Source: Ramlibacter aurantiacus
GTDB taxonomy: Bacteria > Pseudomonadota > Gammaproteobacteria > Burkholderiales > Burkholderiaceae_C
DNA length: 64,000 nt
NCBI RefSeq assembly: GCF_016722895.1
Contig: NZ_JAEQNA010000001.1
Coordinates: forward strand, 310,001 to 374,000
Direction: 5' to 3'
Shown here: positions 41,650-52,012 of the stretch, one piece after another
How positions within the stretch are numbered: position 1 is the first letter of the stretch
How the letters are laid out: every line of letters begins with the position of its first letter
Notes under the pieces: generated by a model
Databases searched by the model: none
What the model was told of the DNA's origin: nothing
The model's input: the letters and a program-made list of their open reading frames with translations, nothing else
Program-made: the position numbers and the translations under genes

Positions 41650-42405
41650 ATGATCAACAGCAAGGACTTCGTCGAATCCCTGGACAAGGGCCTGGCCATC
41701 ATCGAGGCCTTCGACACCGCCGACTCGCGCCTGACGCTCAGCGAAGTCGCGGCCAGGGTGGGCATCACGCGAGCGGCCGCGCGCCGCTTTCTGCTGACGC
41801 TTTCGGAACTGGGCTACGCCCGCGTCGACGACCGCCACTTTTCACTGACCCCCAAGGTGCTGGTCCTGAGCCGCTCCCAACTGGGCGGCAACGCCACCTT
41901 CCAGGCCGTCCAGGCCCTGCTGAACCAGCTCGCGGCGAAGACCGCGGAGTCGGTCTCGGCGGCGGTGATGTCCGGTCCCGACATCGTCGTCGTGGCCCGC
42001 GCCACCAGTCCACGGCCGGTGTCCGTGCACATCGCCATCGGCACGCGCATGCCAGCCTTCTGCACCGCCATGGGACGCGTCCTTCTGGGCGAGATGGAAG
42101 AGGCAGCCGTGCAGCAGCTCTTGAAGCTGTCGCCACCCCGCAAACTCAGTGAGCTCACCCGGGTCGACAGCCGGGAGATCGTGATGGAGACCCGGCGATC
42201 GCACGCGCGGGGCTACGCCACCAGCATCGGCGAGCTGGACGTGGGCCTCAACACGCTCGCCGTGCCGGTGCGCACGCCACAGGGAGCAGACCGGCTCTCC
42301 ATCGGCCTGAGCGTTCCGGCCTATCGCATGTCCGAGCAGGAACTGGTGGACACCTTCCTGCCCGAGCTTCAAGCCACCGCCGCCCGGCTCGCGAACCTCG
42401 GCTGA
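41650..42405 (+). CDS. IclR-family transcriptional regulator (PcaR/PobR-like)
   Basis: 251 aa. N-terminal winged helix with SLDKGLAIIEAFDTADSRLT and GITRAAARRFLLTLSELGY, C-terminal GAF-like effector domain from about residue 80 (HIAIGTRMPAFCTAMGRVLL). DFVESLDKGLAIIEAF at the start is typical of PcaR/PcaU/CatR regulators of aromatic catabolism. A 15-bp hairpin immediately precedes the ATG. It could control the amidohydrolases or the convergent 42428-45213 dioxygenase unit. Confidence 0.9.
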   Translation: MINSKDFVESLDKGLAIIEAFDTADSRLTLSEVAARVGITRAAARRFLLTLSELGYARVDDRHFSLTPKVLVLSRSQLGGNATFQAVQALLNQLAAKTAESVSAAVMSGPDIVVVARATSPRPVSVHIAIGTRMPAFCTAMGRVLLGEMEEAAVQQLLKLSPPRKLSELTRVDSREIVMETRRSHARGYATSIGELDVGLNTLAVPVRTPQGADRLSIGLSVPAYRMSEQELVDTFLPELQATAARLANLG

Positions 42406-42427
42406 GGGGCGTCGGGCCGCCGTTCCC

Positions 42428-43408
42428 CTACTCGGTCTTGATGCCGGCCTTGCGGATGATGGGCCCCCACAACTGGACGTCGGACTTGATGCGTGTCGCC
42501 AGTTCCTGCGGAGTACTCGCCGTTACCTCGTAACCCTGCTCCTGCAGCTTGCTGCGGATCTCCGGCATCTCCAGCGTGCTGCGCAAGGCGGCGTTGAGCT
42601 TGTCCACGACGGGCTGCGGTGTACCGGAGCGCACGAACAGGCCGAACCAGGCGGTGATGTCGAAACCCTTGAGCCCTTGTTCGTCCATGCTGGGCACATC
42701 GGGAGCGAAGCTGGAGCGCTGCTTGCCGGTGGTGCCGATCATCCGCAACTTGCCCGCCTTCACGAACTGCTGCGACGTCGAGAGAAAGTCGAACATCATG
42801 GAGACGCGGCCTGACAGCAAGTCCTGGTAGGCCGGGGCGTTGCCCTTGTAGGGCACATGGCGGATGTCGATCTCGGCCATGCTGCGCAGCAGCTCGCCCG
42901 AGAGGTGGTTGGACGTCCCCACGCCGCCCGATGCATACGTGAGCTGCCCGGGCTTCTCGCGTGCCAGCTTGATGACGTCGGCGACGCTGTTGGCCGGCAT
43001 GGCAGGGCCGGCCAGCAGGAACAGCGAGTACGAGGCCAGCGTGCCGATGGGCGTGAAATCCTTGTCCTGGTTGTACGGAAGCTTCTCGTTGAGGAATGGC
43101 ACGAACACCACCGCGGGCATGGCCGCGAACTGGATCGTGTAGCCGTCCGCCGGCGCCCGCGCCACTTCGCTGGCGGCCACGATACCGCCGGCGCCCACGC
43201 GGTTTTCCACCACCACCGTCTGTCCGAGCCGGGTCTGCAATCCCCCCGCGATGGTGCGGGCGAGGAGGTCCGACGGGCCGCCGGCCGCGAGCCCGACCAC
43301 CAGGCGCACGGGGCGGCTGGGATAAGCCTCCTCGTTGCCCTGCGCTGTCGCGGCGAGGACCAGCGAAGCACCGACAGCCAGTGCGAGTGTCTTGACGATC
43401 TGGATCAT
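42428..43408 (-). CDS. Bug/TctC-family substrate-binding protein
   Basis: 326 aa with a Sec signal peptide (about residues 1-24, VGASLVLAATAQG). Family features: YPSRPVRLVVGLAAGGPSD, ENRVGAGGIVAA, ASGGVGTSNHLSGELL and VPYKGNAPAYQDLLSGR. The start is ATG 43408; the long upstream frame is shadow. It lies 55 bp after the second dioxygenase beta gene in the same direction, so it likely binds that oxygenase's aromatic substrate. Confidence 0.9.
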   Translation of the reverse strand: MIQIVKTLALAVGASLVLAATAQGNEEAYPSRPVRLVVGLAAGGPSDLLARTIAGGLQTRLGQTVVVENRVGAGGIVAASEVARAPADGYTIQFAAMPAVVFVPFLNEKLPYNQDKDFTPIGTLASYSLFLLAGPAMPANSVADVIKLAREKPGQLTYASGGVGTSNHLSGELLRSMAEIDIRHVPYKGNAPAYQDLLSGRVSMMFDFLSTSQQFVKAGKLRMIGTTGKQRSSFAPDVPSMDEQGLKGFDITAWFGLFVRSGTPQPVVDKLNAALRSTLEMPEIRSKLQEQGYEVTASTPQELATRIKSDVQLWGPIIRKAGIKTE

Positions 43409-43463
43409 GGCGTGAACCCTTTCAGCGGTTGAAGTCCCCTGCCCCTCGTCCCGGCCGGGACCC

Positions 43464-43940
43464 TTACACCGGGATGACCAGCAGCGTGTCGATGCGAGTC
43501 GAGTCGAGCACGACGAGCCGTTCCCGGATGCGGATCTCGTCGCGGGGTCCGCAGGCGAAGATGTCGTCGTAGTAGCCGGTGAGGAAGGTCTCCGGCCCCT
43601 GTCCCTGCACCACGCGCATGAGCGCGAAACCGGTGCGGGCCTTGATGATCTCGCGATGGTCCTCGGTGAGTCGGGTCGGGCCAAGCAGATGGCGATAAAC
43701 CTGGGGTTCGTAGATGTTGGCTCGACGCAGCGAGTTGATGCGGTCCACCAGCATGCCGCGGCTTTCGCAATCGATGATGCCGGCCATGTGCCCCTGGCGC
43801 ACCGATTCACGCGTGGTCACCCGGTACACGCAGGGGTCGGTGAAGAAGTCCGGCCACTCCTCGTAGCGCTCGTCATCGATGCAGTGCGTGTACTCGGCCA
43901 GCAGGTGCTGGACTAGGGAAAGACGGCTGGAAGAGGTCAT
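43464..43940 (-). CDS. aromatic ring-hydroxylating dioxygenase beta subunit (second operon)
   Basis: 158-aa SnoaL-like small subunit: SLVQHLLAEYTHCIDDERYE, EWPDFFTDPCVYRV, and the terminal VVLDSTRIDTLLVIPV. ATG 43940 is 16 bp after the alpha stop; an in-frame ATG at 43949 is possible. It resembles NagH-type salicylate 5-hydroxylase small subunits. Confidence 0.9.
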   Translation of the reverse strand: MTSSSRLSLVQHLLAEYTHCIDDERYEEWPDFFTDPCVYRVTTRESVRQGHMAGIIDCESRGMLVDRINSLRRANIYEPQVYRHLLGPTRLTEDHREIIKARTGFALMRVVQGQGPETFLTGYYDDIFACGPRDEIRIRERLVVLDSTRIDTLLVIPV

Positions 43941-43956
43941 GGCGCGCATCCGTGTC

Positions 43957-45213
43957 CTACAGGCCCATGTGCTGGCGATAACACTGCCAGAAGCCCCGCA
44001 CCGAGGCCTCGCTGATGCGGGTGTCCTGGCTCTCCACCGTGCGGCCCCCCATCTCCAGGATGGTCTGGTCCATGGGCCGCTCGCCGATGGCGCGCTGCAC
44101 GAAGTTGCCGACGATGCCGTCCTCCATCGAAACCAGCCCAGCCGGACCGATGAGGTTGGCCAGGCGCAGCCGGGTTCGCAACTGCTCGGGCGTGTCGTCC
44201 TCGTAGCCGAACAAGGTCCAGAACAACTCGCACTCGCCCACCCCGCGAGGCACCAGCACCCGCACCGCCAGCGAGTTCTGGATCTGCTGCACCACCATGT
44301 TGGGGAACAAGCCCTGGATGGCATGCGTGATGCCATCGGAAAACTCGGGCCAGCTGCGCAGCACGCGCGGATCACGCAAGCTGAAGTCGTCGTCCTGCGC
44401 GCGCAGCTTGCCCGACTCGTAGTCGGTGCCTCCGACCGTGTCGGTGGCCATCTTCGAAAAGCTGATGTGGTGGCCGCCGGACTCGTCGAGCGCCAACCCG
44501 CCTTCCATCGAGAGGCGATTCAACTTGAAGGTGGTGAGAAAGAGGTGCAGCAGACTGGCGTGGTAGGAATCCTTGACGTTCTCCATGTACAGCTTCCAGT
44601 TGTTGTGCAGCACCTGCGAGTAGCTGCCCAGCACCTTGACCGGCCGCGCGAACATGCGCTTGACGTGGGCCGTCATCCGTTCGCCCAGGTACTCCTCGAG
44701 CGGCGCCACCGTTTCGGAGAAGCTCGCGAAGACCAGACCGGAGAGCACCTGCACCCGCAGCTTGCGAAGGTTGTGCTGGCTGCGGTCGAAGTCGTCCGGC
44801 ATGCCGCCCGCCCCGCGGATGCCTCTCTGGAACGCCACGGACTTCAGGTCGCCCTGCAAGCTGTAGCCCCAGTTGTGATAAACGCAGGTGAACTGCTGGC
44901 GGTGTCCGCTGGGCTCGAAGCACAGCACCGCGCCTCGGTGCGCGCAGCGGTTCACAAAAGCCGAAAACTCGTCGGGCCCGCTTCGCACCAGGATCACGGG
45001 CGTGTCGCCGATCCAGGTCGTCTTGAAGTCGCCGACCCGGGGTACTTCCACGGCAAAGCCGACGAACTGCCAGATCGCTCCGCGGAACAGTCGCTCCTGC
45101 TCGGCGGCATACAGCTGCGGGTCGGTGTACACGCGGTAGGGCACCCGGCTCACGCCTGCGGCGGGCCACACGCTCGGCCCGGACGCTTCGGCCGGCATGA
45201 CAGTCGATGGCAT
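43957..45213 (-). CDS. Rieske ring-hydroxylating oxygenase alpha subunit (salicylate 5-hydroxylase NagG-like)
   Basis: 418 aa. Rieske ligands Cys90-x-His92 (CAHRG) and Cys110-x2-His113 (CVYHNW); iron site Asp215, His218, His223 in ENVKDSYHASLLH. The stretches ASLLHLFLTTFKLNR and ELFWTLFGYEDDTPEQLRTR match the NagG pattern better than the first alpha subunit does. ATG 45213 has GGAG 9 bp upstream; the frame runs on to 45267 across the operator region. Electron-transfer partners are absent from the operon. Confidence 0.88.
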   Translation of the reverse strand: MPSTVMPAEASGPSVWPAAGVSRVPYRVYTDPQLYAAEQERLFRGAIWQFVGFAVEVPRVGDFKTTWIGDTPVILVRSGPDEFSAFVNRCAHRGAVLCFEPSGHRQQFTCVYHNWGYSLQGDLKSVAFQRGIRGAGGMPDDFDRSQHNLRKLRVQVLSGLVFASFSETVAPLEEYLGERMTAHVKRMFARPVKVLGSYSQVLHNNWKLYMENVKDSYHASLLHLFLTTFKLNRLSMEGGLALDESGGHHISFSKMATDTVGGTDYESGKLRAQDDDFSLRDPRVLRSWPEFSDGITHAIQGLFPNMVVQQIQNSLAVRVLVPRGVGECELFWTLFGYEDDTPEQLRTRLRLANLIGPAGLVSMEDGIVGNFVQRAIGERPMDQTILEMGGRTVESQDTRISEASVRGFWQCYRQHMGL

Positions 45214-45251
45214 GAAGAATCTCCAGCAACGCATTCGCCATCTCAATGAAC

Positions 45252-45342
45252 TGTGCGCATATCGCACACCGTTCGTCGGATTAAGGGATGCTAGGCCATC
45301 TTCCTTCCGTGCGTCAATGGATATGAGGTGCGCTTAGCGCAC
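45252..45342. promoter_or_regulatory. two inverted repeats upstream of the second dioxygenase operon
   Basis: TGTGCG-CATAT-CGCACA (45252-45268) and GTGCGC-TTA-GCGCAC (45328-45342) share the TGCGC/GCGCA core and are both perfect 6+6 dyads, about 75 bp between centres. They flank the expected promoter of the 45213 gene (minus strand). The nearby IclR-family regulator is the obvious candidate ligand. The 83-aa gene on the same strand ends at 45370, so the sites lie between the two units. Confidence 0.6.
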
Positions 45343-45369
45343 AAGACGTCGAAGCCGATCGCCCTGCCG

Positions 45370-45621
45370 TCAAGGCACGAAGCGCTCGATGAACCGCACC
45401 GCGTCCGCTTCCAGCTCGAAGGTCACGAGCTGGCCATTCCTGCCATCGGACAGGCGGTGTGCCACGAACAGGCTCCAGCGCCCGCGTGGGTCGTAGCTGG
45501 GCGGATCGACCAGGGCGTAGGGATGGGGCACGAACACCTCGTGCAGGAACACCTCGCGCACGGTGTTGCGCGGGGACGGGTAGAGCTTGTAGCGGTCGGT
45601 CGAGAAGATCGGCTGCGGCAT
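45370..45621 (-). CDS. small hypothetical protein, 83 aa
   Basis: Soluble protein without signal or membrane helix; N-terminus MPQPIFSTDRYKLYPSPRNT, then EVFVPHPYALVDPPSYDPRG and a C-terminal beta-alpha piece ending FELEADAVRFIERFVP. Codon use is normal for the genome and the frame is clean, so it is probably real. It starts 27 bp after the histidine kinase stop on the same strand. I do not recognise a family. Confidence 0.6.
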   Translation of the reverse strand: MPQPIFSTDRYKLYPSPRNTVREVFLHEVFVPHPYALVDPPSYDPRGRWSLFVAHRLSDGRNGQLVTFELEADAVRFIERFVP

Positions 45622-45648
45622 GCCGCGATTGTGCGCGCTCGCTGATTC

Positions 45649-47691
<2,043 letters not shown>

Positions 47692-47834
47692 GGCCGGGCA
47701 CCTGCTTGGGAACCGGCGCCAGGCATGCATGACGAAGCCGGACCGGGCGAATCGGGCGAGTCATCGAAAACAGCGTAATTCAAGCGGTTCTCCCGTTCAT
47801 AGGCGCAGCTTGGCTCCCCGCAGCGGCGGCACGC

Positions 47835-47848
47835 TTGATCTGCCTCAA
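47835..47848. promoter_or_regulatory. FNR/ANR-like box in the 47692-48012 intergenic region
   Basis: TTGATCTGCCTCAA matches TTGAT-N4-ATCAA at 9 of 10 positions. Minus strand: a TATGAA (47801-47796) could be a -10 for the histidine kinase. No -10 is seen on the plus side for the 113-aa gene. The remaining 321-bp interval has locally lower GC and no gene I trust. Confidence 0.45.
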
Positions 47849-48012
47849 GGAAGCGGTTGTCGTTCTTGAGCGACGGCCCCATGCGCCATGCTTCCGGTGG
47901 ACGCGCGCCCTGGCATGCGCCGCCGACCGCAACCCCGCTCACAGTTCGTAATCATCGCCACCGCGCACCTGGGGCAACATGATCTTGAACGCATCAACCA
48001 GGAGCACTTGAC

Positions 48013-48354
48013 ATGCAGATGAACGAACTCAAGCAGCGCATCGACAAGGTCGAGGAATGCACGGACCAGGCCAAGCACTCCCTGCAGTCGGGCTCGGCCT
48101 CGACCGAGCTGGCGCAGTGCGTGCAGCAGATGCACCAGCAGGCGCACCAGCTGCAGCAGGCCTGCAGCCAGCAGAACCAGCAGCAGATGGGGCAGGACAG
48201 CCTGCGCCAGCAGGTCGAGCAGCTCGAGCAGCTGGGCGACCGGGCGATGCAGGCCTGCCGCCGCGCCGGCAACGTGGACCCGCAGATGCAGCAGTCCGTG
48301 CAGCGTGCGCATGACGAAATCTCCAGCCTGAAGAAGCAGATGCAGATGGGGTAG
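48013..48354 (+). CDS. small glutamine-rich coiled-coil protein, 113 aa
   Basis: Almost entirely helical with heptad-like spacing: MNELKQRIDKVEECTDQAKH, a central Gln-rich block (QQMHQQAHQLQQACSQQNQQ) and LRQQVEQLEQLGDRAMQACR. Four cysteines are spaced along the helix. No signal peptide or membrane segment. ATG 48013 follows AGGAGCAC. Function unknown; it could be a structural or stress-induced oligomer. It is followed by the tspO unit. Confidence 0.75.
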   Translation: MQMNELKQRIDKVEECTDQAKHSLQSGSASTELAQCVQQMHQQAHQLQQACSQQNQQQMGQDSLRQQVEQLEQLGDRAMQACRRAGNVDPQMQQSVQRAHDEISSLKKQMQMG

Positions 48355-48369
48355 CGAGCCGCTCCCGCG

Positions 48370-48483
48370 ATGCACGCCGACCCTCCACCTCAGCCCGTCC
48401 CGCCACTGGGGCCTGAACCGGGGCCCCCACTCGGGCCCAAGCCCACCCCGCCGCCCGTGCGGACGGAGGCCGTGGGCCGATGA
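48370..48483 (+). CDS. possible 37-residue proline-rich peptide coupled to tspO
   Basis: An ORF from ATG 48370 encodes a peptide with 15 prolines in 37 residues (MHADPPPQPVPPLGPEPGPP then LGPKPTPPP), ending with a TGA that overlaps the tspO ATG as ATGA. No clear Shine-Dalgarno precedes it. The overlap and position are typical of a leader or upstream ORF, but the composition could also be a GC artefact. Confidence 0.4.
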   Translation: MHADPPPQPVPPLGPEPGPPLGPKPTPPPVRTEAVGR

Positions 48484-48974
48484 GTGCAGCCTCCAGCCGC
48501 GCACTTTCAATCGGGCTTCTCGCCTCGCTGGCCATCACCTTCGCCGCCGCCGCTGTCGGCGCCATCGCATCGAGCAGCTCGGCGGCGTTCTACGCAAGCC
48601 TCGATCGTCCGGCGTGGGCGCCGCCGGCCTCGGTCTTCGGTCCGGTGTGGACCCTGCTGTACCTGCTGATGGCGGTCTCCGCCTGGCTGGTGTGGCGAAC
48701 GCAAGGGCTGCGCAGCGCTTCGGCCGCGCTGGGTGCGTATGCCCTGCAACTGGTCGCGAACGCGCTGTGGACCTGGCTCTTTTTTGCCTGGAAGATGGGC
48801 GCGGCGGCTTTCGTCGATGCCGTTGTGCTGTGGGCGCTGGTGGCCTTCACCGCGTTCAAATTCTGGCAGGCGCGACGCGTCGCGGGCGTGCTGATGCTGC
48901 CCTACCTGGGATGGGTGACCTACGCCGTCTTCCTGACCTTTTCCATCTGGCGCCGCAACCCGGGCTTGCTGTAG
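48480..48974 (+). CDS. tspO: TspO/MBR-family membrane protein
   Basis: 164-aa protein with five membrane helices. Conserved block LDRPAWAPPASVFGPVWTLL then YLLMAVSAWLVW; WTWLFFAWKMGAAAFVDAV and LPYLGWVTYAVFLTFSIWRR complete the porphyrin-binding fold. TspO binds tetrapyrroles and modulates stress or oxygen-linked gene expression in alphaproteobacteria. The ATG overlaps the preceding 37-aa ORF. Confidence 0.92.
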   Translation: MSAASSRALSIGLLASLAITFAAAAVGAIASSSSAAFYASLDRPAWAPPASVFGPVWTLLYLLMAVSAWLVWRTQGLRSASAALGAYALQLVANALWTWLFFAWKMGAAAFVDAVVLWALVAFTAFKFWQARRVAGVLMLPYLGWVTYAVFLTFSIWRRNPGLL

Positions 48975-49075
48975 CCACACCCGCCGCAGACCGGCCAGGT
49001 CAAAGAACCCTGCACGAGTGCGGAACTTCTCGATGAGCCTCGGTGTCGAGCTTGTTTTGAGGAGTTTCGCAGCGC

Positions 49076-49540
49076 ATGCATTTGTATCAGATGATGAGGA
49101 AGACGCTGGCCGGCCTGGCCATGGTCACGGCAGCGGTCGTGGCCCCGATCGAAGCGGCCCGAGCCCAGGCGCTCGTGAGCATCCGGGGCGAGAACGTCAA
49201 CCTGCGCGCGGCGCCCACGAAGCGATCCGAGGTGAAGTTCCTGCTCGGCTCGGGCTATCCGCTGAAGGTGATCGGTCGCCGCGGATCGTGGCTGCACGTG
49301 GTCGATTTCGAGAACGACCGCGGCTGGGTGGCGCGGTCACTCACTTCGCGCAAGCGCTTTTCCATCGTCAAGTCGCCGAGCGCCAACGTGCGTTCGGGTC
49401 CGGGGACCCGCTACCGGGTGATCGAGAAAGCAAGCTACGGCGACGTTTTCCAGGTGCTCGACCGCCGCCAGGGTTGGGTGCGCGTGAAGCTCGGCAAGCG
49501 CCCGGCCTGGGTCGCGCGCTCGCTGCTCTGGGGCCCGTAA
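49076..49540 (+). CDS. periplasmic protein with two SH3b domains
   Basis: 154 aa. Signal peptide (about residues 1-30, ending ARAQA). Two bacterial SH3 domains: residues 35-90 (GENVNLRAAPTKRSEVKFLL, then GWVARSL) and 95-154 (SPSANVRSGPGTRYRVIEKA, then AWVARSLLWG). SH3b domains bind peptidoglycan or peptides; likely a cell-wall-associated factor. Stands alone between tspO and a histidine kinase gene. Confidence 0.88.
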   Translation: MHLYQMMRKTLAGLAMVTAAVVAPIEAARAQALVSIRGENVNLRAAPTKRSEVKFLLGSGYPLKVIGRRGSWLHVVDFENDRGWVARSLTSRKRFSIVKSPSANVRSGPGTRYRVIEKASYGDVFQVLDRRQGWVRVKLGKRPAWVARSLLWGP

Positions 49541-49660
49541 CGACGCCCGTGCCGAAGAGCAGCCCCCCGTGAAGACGCACGCAAAAACAACCTGAACCGC
49601 CACGCTTAGCTGCTATGGTTCCGTCCCCTGCGGTCGCGCGCTGCGCCTGGGGCCCAAGCC

Positions 49661-51895
49661 ATGCTCCAGCACCCACCGACCGACCGGGAGAACCGTTCCC
49701 ACGTCCAGGCCGCCCTGCCGCAGGGCGCCATGCCACCCAACGGCCTGGGCTCGCGGCCGCGCGCCCTCACCGGACTTCAGCTGGCACTGGCGGCTTCACT
49801 GGTGGCGCCCCTCCTGCTGCTGGCGTATGTCGGCTGGACCTCGTACGGAAATGCCGTGGACACGGCCCGCAACAAGCTGGTTCGCCTGTCGCAGGTGGCG
49901 CAGGAGCAGGCCCAGCGCATCGTGGAGACCAACGAGGTCATCTCCCGGGCCATCGGCGCTCGCATCAGCGACAGCGGAAACGACGAACTGCATCCGCAGC
50001 GTGAACAGCTTCATGCGCTGCTCCAGCTCTGGACCGACGGCCTGCGGCAACTGCAGTCGGTGTGGATCTGGGACGCGGCCGGCCGGCCAATCGCCACCAA
50101 CCTGCGCCCGCAGCCGCCCGCCTCGCTGGACGTGAGCGACCGCGACTACTTCCGCTGGGCCCGCGGCAGCGATGCCGCAAGCTGGTACATCACCGAGCCG
50201 CTTCGCAGCCGCACCACCGGCGAGCTGTTCTTCGACTTCGTGCGGCGGCGCCAGGCCGAAGACGGCAGCTTCCTCGGGGCCGTCTCGGTGTCGCTGTCGC
50301 CGCTGTATTTCGACGAGTTCTTCCGCGAACAGGTCGCGCAGGAACCGGGTTTCTCGCTGTCCCTGGTCCGCGCCGACGGCACGCTCATTTCCCGCTATCC
50401 GCCCGCGCCCACCGGCGCGACCCGCCTGTCGCCCGACAGTCCCCTGCTTGCCGCCATGTCCGCTCGATCACCGGCCGGCCAGACCGAGGGCGTCAGCTCG
50501 ATCGACGACCGGCACCGCTACGTGGCCTACCGCCGCATCGGCGAGCTGCCCCTCTACGCCGCGTCGACAGCCAGCCGATCCGCGGTCCTGCGCCCCTGGC
50601 GCGATTCGATGCTCTTGCTGGTGGCGTTCACGTTGCCGCTGTCGCTCGGACTCGCGGCGCTGTGCGGGTTCGCCATCCGGCGCGTCCGAAGCGAGCATGC
50701 GATCGCCCTGGCCCACCAGGAGCAGTACGAACACCGCGCAAAGGCCGAGGAAGCGCTGCGGCAGGCGCAGAAGATGGAAGCCCTGGGCCGGCTGACCGGC
50801 GGGGTAGCGCACGACTTCAACAACGTGCTGATGGTGGTGCAGTCCAGCGCGGCCCTGGCGCGCCAACTGGAAGTCCGCGGCGAGCCGGTCGCCAAAGCCC
50901 TGGCGCCCATCGAGCGGGCCGTGGCCAACGGCGCCCAGCTCACGCGGCAGCTGCTGGCCGTGGCGCGACGCCAGCCGCTGCATGTGCGCACCGTCGAACT
51001 CACGCCAGCCATCGCCGCCCTGGCGCAACTCATGTCCAGCACGCTGGGCCGGTCGATCATGGTCACCCACGAGGTGCAGCCTTTGCTGAACATCACCGTG
51101 AACCAGGCCGAGCTGGAGCTTGCACTGATGAACCTGTGCATCAATGCGAAGGACGCGATGCCCGATGGCGGCCGCATCCACATCGCCGCGCGCGAATCCC
51201 CGCCCCCCGCCGACGCCGACACCGCCGGCGGCCCCTGGTGCCGGCTCACCGTGACCGACACCGGACAAGGCATGGCGCCCGAAGTCCTGGCGCGGGTGAC
51301 CGAGCCGTTCTTCACCACCAAGCCGCTGGGCAAGGGAACGGGGCTGGGCCTGAGCCAGGTCCAGTCGTTCGCCGTGCAGGCGGGCGGGCGGATGGAGATT
51401 TCATCGGAACCCCACCACGGCACGCAGGTCGCGCTCCTGCTGCCGTGCTCCGTGGCCGATCCGGTCACCGAGCCGTCGGGCAGCCTGCCGGGCAGCGAAC
51501 TGGATGCGGCCGTCCTGCTGGTGGAAGACAACCCGGACATCGCAGCCGCCGTCGGCGCCATCCTTCAGAACGCGGGCGCTCAGGTGACCTTGCACGACAG
51601 CGCCGACAGTGCCCTCCACGCGTTGTCGCGTGGCCTGCGGGTGGACGTGGTGCTGAGCGACGTGAGCCTGCCGGGGGAGCGCAGCGGCATCGACCTCGCC
51701 CGGCATGTCAGCGCCGGGCCCGAGGTGATCCCGGTGGTGCTGATGACCGGCTTCACCGAACGGCTGCAGGAAGCCACGGACTGCGGCTTCCAGGTGGTCG
51801 CCAAACCGGCCAAGGCCGAAGTGCTGATCGACGCGCTGGTCCAGGCCATCGGCTCGCGGGCGCTGCGCAGCCGGGACATGGCGGGCAGGCCGTAG
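49661..51895 (+). CDS. membrane hybrid histidine kinase with Cache sensor and receiver domain
   Basis: 744 aa. Membrane helices near residues 37-58 and 308-335 enclose a periplasmic dCache-like sensor (VWIWDAAGRPIATNL, SDRDYFRWARG). The cytoplasmic part has HisKA with the acceptor His in RLTGGVAHDFNNVLMVVQ, HATPase_c (MNLCINAKDAMPDGGRIH, GKGTGLGLSQVQ) and a C-terminal receiver (VLLVEDNPDIAAAVG; acceptor Asp in VVLSDVSLPG; Lys in VVAKPAKAE). An externally sensed small molecule is likely. No partner regulator nearby. Confidence 0.92.
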   Translation: MLQHPPTDRENRSHVQAALPQGAMPPNGLGSRPRALTGLQLALAASLVAPLLLLAYVGWTSYGNAVDTARNKLVRLSQVAQEQAQRIVETNEVISRAIGARISDSGNDELHPQREQLHALLQLWTDGLRQLQSVWIWDAAGRPIATNLRPQPPASLDVSDRDYFRWARGSDAASWYITEPLRSRTTGELFFDFVRRRQAEDGSFLGAVSVSLSPLYFDEFFREQVAQEPGFSLSLVRADGTLISRYPPAPTGATRLSPDSPLLAAMSARSPAGQTEGVSSIDDRHRYVAYRRIGELPLYAASTASRSAVLRPWRDSMLLLVAFTLPLSLGLAALCGFAIRRVRSEHAIALAHQEQYEHRAKAEEALRQAQKMEALGRLTGGVAHDFNNVLMVVQSSAALARQLEVRGEPVAKALAPIERAVANGAQLTRQLLAVARRQPLHVRTVELTPAIAALAQLMSSTLGRSIMVTHEVQPLLNITVNQAELELALMNLCINAKDAMPDGGRIHIAARESPPPADADTAGGPWCRLTVTDTGQGMAPEVLARVTEPFFTTKPLGKGTGLGLSQVQSFAVQAGGRMEISSEPHHGTQVALLLPCSVADPVTEPSGSLPGSELDAAVLLVEDNPDIAAAVGAILQNAGAQVTLHDSADSALHALSRGLRVDVVLSDVSLPGERSGIDLARHVSAGPEVIPVVLMTGFTERLQEATDCGFQVVAKPAKAEVLIDALVQAIGSRALRSRDMAGRP

Positions 51896-52012
51896 AGCCG
51901 GGGCGGCGGAAGCGAGGGGCCACGCCGGGCACCGATCGCGCCCGCGCCCGCCGACGGCTGCCCATAATGCACGGCCAAGCACCGCCGGTGCGCCTGTCCC
52001 AGAGGAAACGTC

